A stretch of 6,888 nt of DNA from DASXTB01 sp036505615 (GTDB taxonomy: Bacteria > Acidobacteriota > UBA6911 > JACQSX01), in the NCBI GenBank assembly GCA_036505615.1, contig DASXTB010000236.1, positions 1 to 6,888 of the forward strand, read 5' to 3'. Positions 5,722-6,888 of the stretch are shown piece by piece. Each line of letters begins with the position of its first letter. The stretch's first letter is position 1. Below the pieces are notes generated by a model, which searched no databases, had not been told where the DNA came from, and saw only the letters and a list, made by a program, of their open reading frames with translations. Made by a program: the position numbers and the translations under genes.

Positions 5722-5800
5722 TGTAAGGGCGGCCCTGCGTGGCCGCCCGAATCTCCCGCCATTATCGGAAAACGGGCGACCACACTGGGTCGCCCGTACA
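5722..5800. repeat. REP-like doublet (BIME-like element), second family
   Basis: Two palindromes face each other across about 23 bp. The first is GGGCGGCC (5727-5734) with GGCCGCCC (5741-5748), loop CTGCGT. The second is CGGGCGACC (5773-5781) with GGTCGCCCG (5788-5796), loop ACACTG. Reverse-complementing the second unit aligns it with the first at 23 of 28 positions; a G-C stem pair in one is A-T in the other, so pairing is kept. The termini TGTAAGGGCGGCCC and GGGTCGCCCGTACA are themselves inverted repeats (12 of 14). The layout resembles that at 868-944 but the sequence is different. It lies between the porin stop and the glnD promoter, a usual site for such elements. Confidence 0.75.
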
Positions 5801-5831
5801 GGTGAAATCAATTCTCTCACATCGTCGCAGG

Positions 5832-5862
5832 CGCGAAAGCTCGCGGCAGGCGGGCTTCGCCC
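5832..5862 (-). other. Small hairpins after the porin stop codon
   Basis: GGGC (5852-5855) and GCCC (5859-5862) pair around TTC directly after the stop. CGCGA (5832-5836) and TCGCG (5841-5845) pair around a 4-base loop just beyond. There is no U-run on the minus strand, so any role in ending the porin transcript is tentative. Confidence 0.3.
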
Positions 5863-6888
5863 TTATTCGCCCCGGGAGCTGAATGCGTAAAAAACCCCCA
5901 TTGTCACGGTGCTTTGAGCCTTTACCAGCCTGTCGAGAGACCGGGGAAAGAATCCCTTGTCTGAAAAATCCCGGCGATACTCAAGGCGAGTAAACAAGCC
6001 GTTGGCGATTTTCTGTTCACTCGTCAGCGTGAATTCCTTAACTGCCTGGCTCACTCCGGTGGTGAATCCATCGTGATCGTCATACCATTCGAAGCGGGGC
6101 GACAGCGCCCAAACCTTGTTGGCCTGATAGCGCGCATAGCCGGCAAATCCCTGCCAGTGAACGCGCCCGCCCGAGACCTTGTCCATGCCATAATCGTAAT
6201 TGCCCATCAGGCTGAATTGGGGTGTGACAGTATAAGTCACTGTGGTGTCCCAAAGGTGGCGGAAGTCGTCGTTGTCCTTTGCTTGTTCGGGGCCGAACAT
6301 GTAGTTCTGGGTAATCGACCATTTAGCATTCGGTTTAAGAACCGCCTGCAAGCCGACAGTTTTGCCCGTGTTATTGTCGACGACGTTATTCCAGCCGTTG
6401 ACCAGGTAGCCGGCAAACGCAAACTTGTCATTGAACGAATAGCTGGCCCGAGCGCCCATGTGGTAGTAAGGAATGGCCAGAGCGAAAAGCAGAGAGCGAG
6501 AGTAGTTCCAGTTGTCTTTGCTTTCGATCACCTCGGCGCCGTGTTGGGTCACGAATTTTCCCACGTCAATTTGCAACCCTTTTCCCACCGGCGCCAGATA
6601 GCTCACGTAGCCTTGCTGGAAGTTCCGGTATATTCCTAATCCTCCCGGTTCGGACGCATGAACAATCTCGGTGGCTGGGCCGAAGTCCAGATCGACCCGG
6701 AACCCCAGTCTGTGATCCGCCGTAGGCTTCTTTTCCAGCGCGATTTCAGCGAGATTCAAGCTGAACTGGTTGTGCTTGGTGTCAAAGTTTCGCAGTGGAG
6801 CGTCGCCTGCCGGGTGATTGAAGTTGTAGCCGTAGTAAGCATCGACAAACCCGGACAGTTCTGTGTTGCGGAAGAAGGAAAGGAATCC
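5863..6888 (-). CDS. Outer-membrane beta-barrel porin, BBP2/OmpL-like (5' end outside window)
   Basis: The minus-strand frame is open from the right edge to a TAA at 5863, giving 341 visible residues; the signal peptide and true start lie beyond the edge. The TTG at 6759 is internal, since coding continues upstream with ELSGFVDAYYGYNFNHP and RNFDTKHNQFSLNLAEIALE. This opening, the RLGFRVDLDFGP segment and the alternating polar/aromatic strands to the C-terminus (TVTMGVFYAF) are typical of the Pfam family 'putative beta-barrel porin-2, OmpL-like'. It should form an outer-membrane channel; the substrate is unknown. The last residues are SSRGE rather than a terminal aromatic, so the final strand's beta-signal sits a few residues inside. 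It is co-oriented with glnD 231 bp away, but a REP-like element and a candidate promoter intervene, so an operon with glnD is unproven. A nitrogen-related role is only guilt by association. Confidence 0.8.
   Translation of the reverse strand, partial: GFLSFFRNTELSGFVDAYYGYNFNHPAGDAPLRNFDTKHNQFSLNLAEIALEKKPTADHRLGFRVDLDFGPATEIVHASEPGGLGIYRNFQQGYVSYLAPVGKGLQIDVGKFVTQHGAEVIESKDNWNYSRSLLFALAIPYYHMGARASYSFNDKFAFAGYLVNGWNNVVDNNTGKTVGLQAVLKPNAKWSITQNYMFGPEQAKDNDDFRHLWDTTVTYTVTPQFSLMGNYDYGMDKVSGGRVHWQGFAGYARYQANKVWALSPRFEWYDDHDGFTTGVSQAVKEFTLTSEQKIANGLFTRLEYRRDFSDKGFFPRSLDRLVKAQSTVTMGVFYAFSSRGE

Noticed and set aside
6073..6639. Plus-strand open frame of 188 codons
   Set aside because: It is antisense to the porin gene, whose frame shows family-typical beta-strand sequence throughout.

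Overview
The window reads as a chromosomal nitrogen-control locus of a Gram-negative bacterium. The protein flavour (a GlnA with a Lys/Pro-rich N-terminal tail, a BBP2-type outer-membrane barrel, a long-N-terminus GlnE) and the palindrome-rich spacers suggest Acidobacteriota. That assignment is inference; no rRNA or other phylogenetic marker gene is present. All five genes are on the minus strand, so the transcription order runs from high to low coordinates.

In that order: (1) the 3' part of an outer-membrane beta-barrel porin gene, cut by the right edge (5863-6888). (2) A 231-bp spacer holding a double-hairpin REP-like element, a plausible sigma70-type promoter and a Shine-Dalgarno sequence. 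(3) glnD, the PII uridylyltransferase/uridylyl-removing enzyme (2938-5631). (4) glnB, a PII protein that overlaps glnD by 32 bp and has its ribosome site inside glnD (2637-2969). (5) A 148-bp spacer mostly filled by two opposed arrays of a 7-bp tandem repeat, able to form a large hairpin. (6) glnA, a type I glutamine synthetase with a conserved adenylylation tyrosine (1019-2488). (7) A 281-bp spacer packed with short palindromes. (8) The N-terminal 245 codons of glnE, the glutamine synthetase adenylyltransferase, cut by the left edge just before its first GKLGG-type nucleotidyltransferase motif (1-737).

Together glnD, glnB, glnA and glnE encode the whole classical covalent cascade. GlnD senses glutamine and uridylylates PII on Tyr51. 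PII, which also binds ATP/ADP and 2-oxoglutarate, directs GlnE. GlnE adenylylates or deadenylylates GlnA on its LYDLPPE tyrosine. In E. coli these four genes lie at separate loci, so their consecutive order here is notable.

I found no new enzyme system. The least explained part is the spacer DNA: two unrelated double-palindrome elements whose two halves show compensatory stem changes, a 7-bp repeat inverted pair that reaches into the glnB stop codon, and a spacer before glnE that is close to wall-to-wall hairpins.
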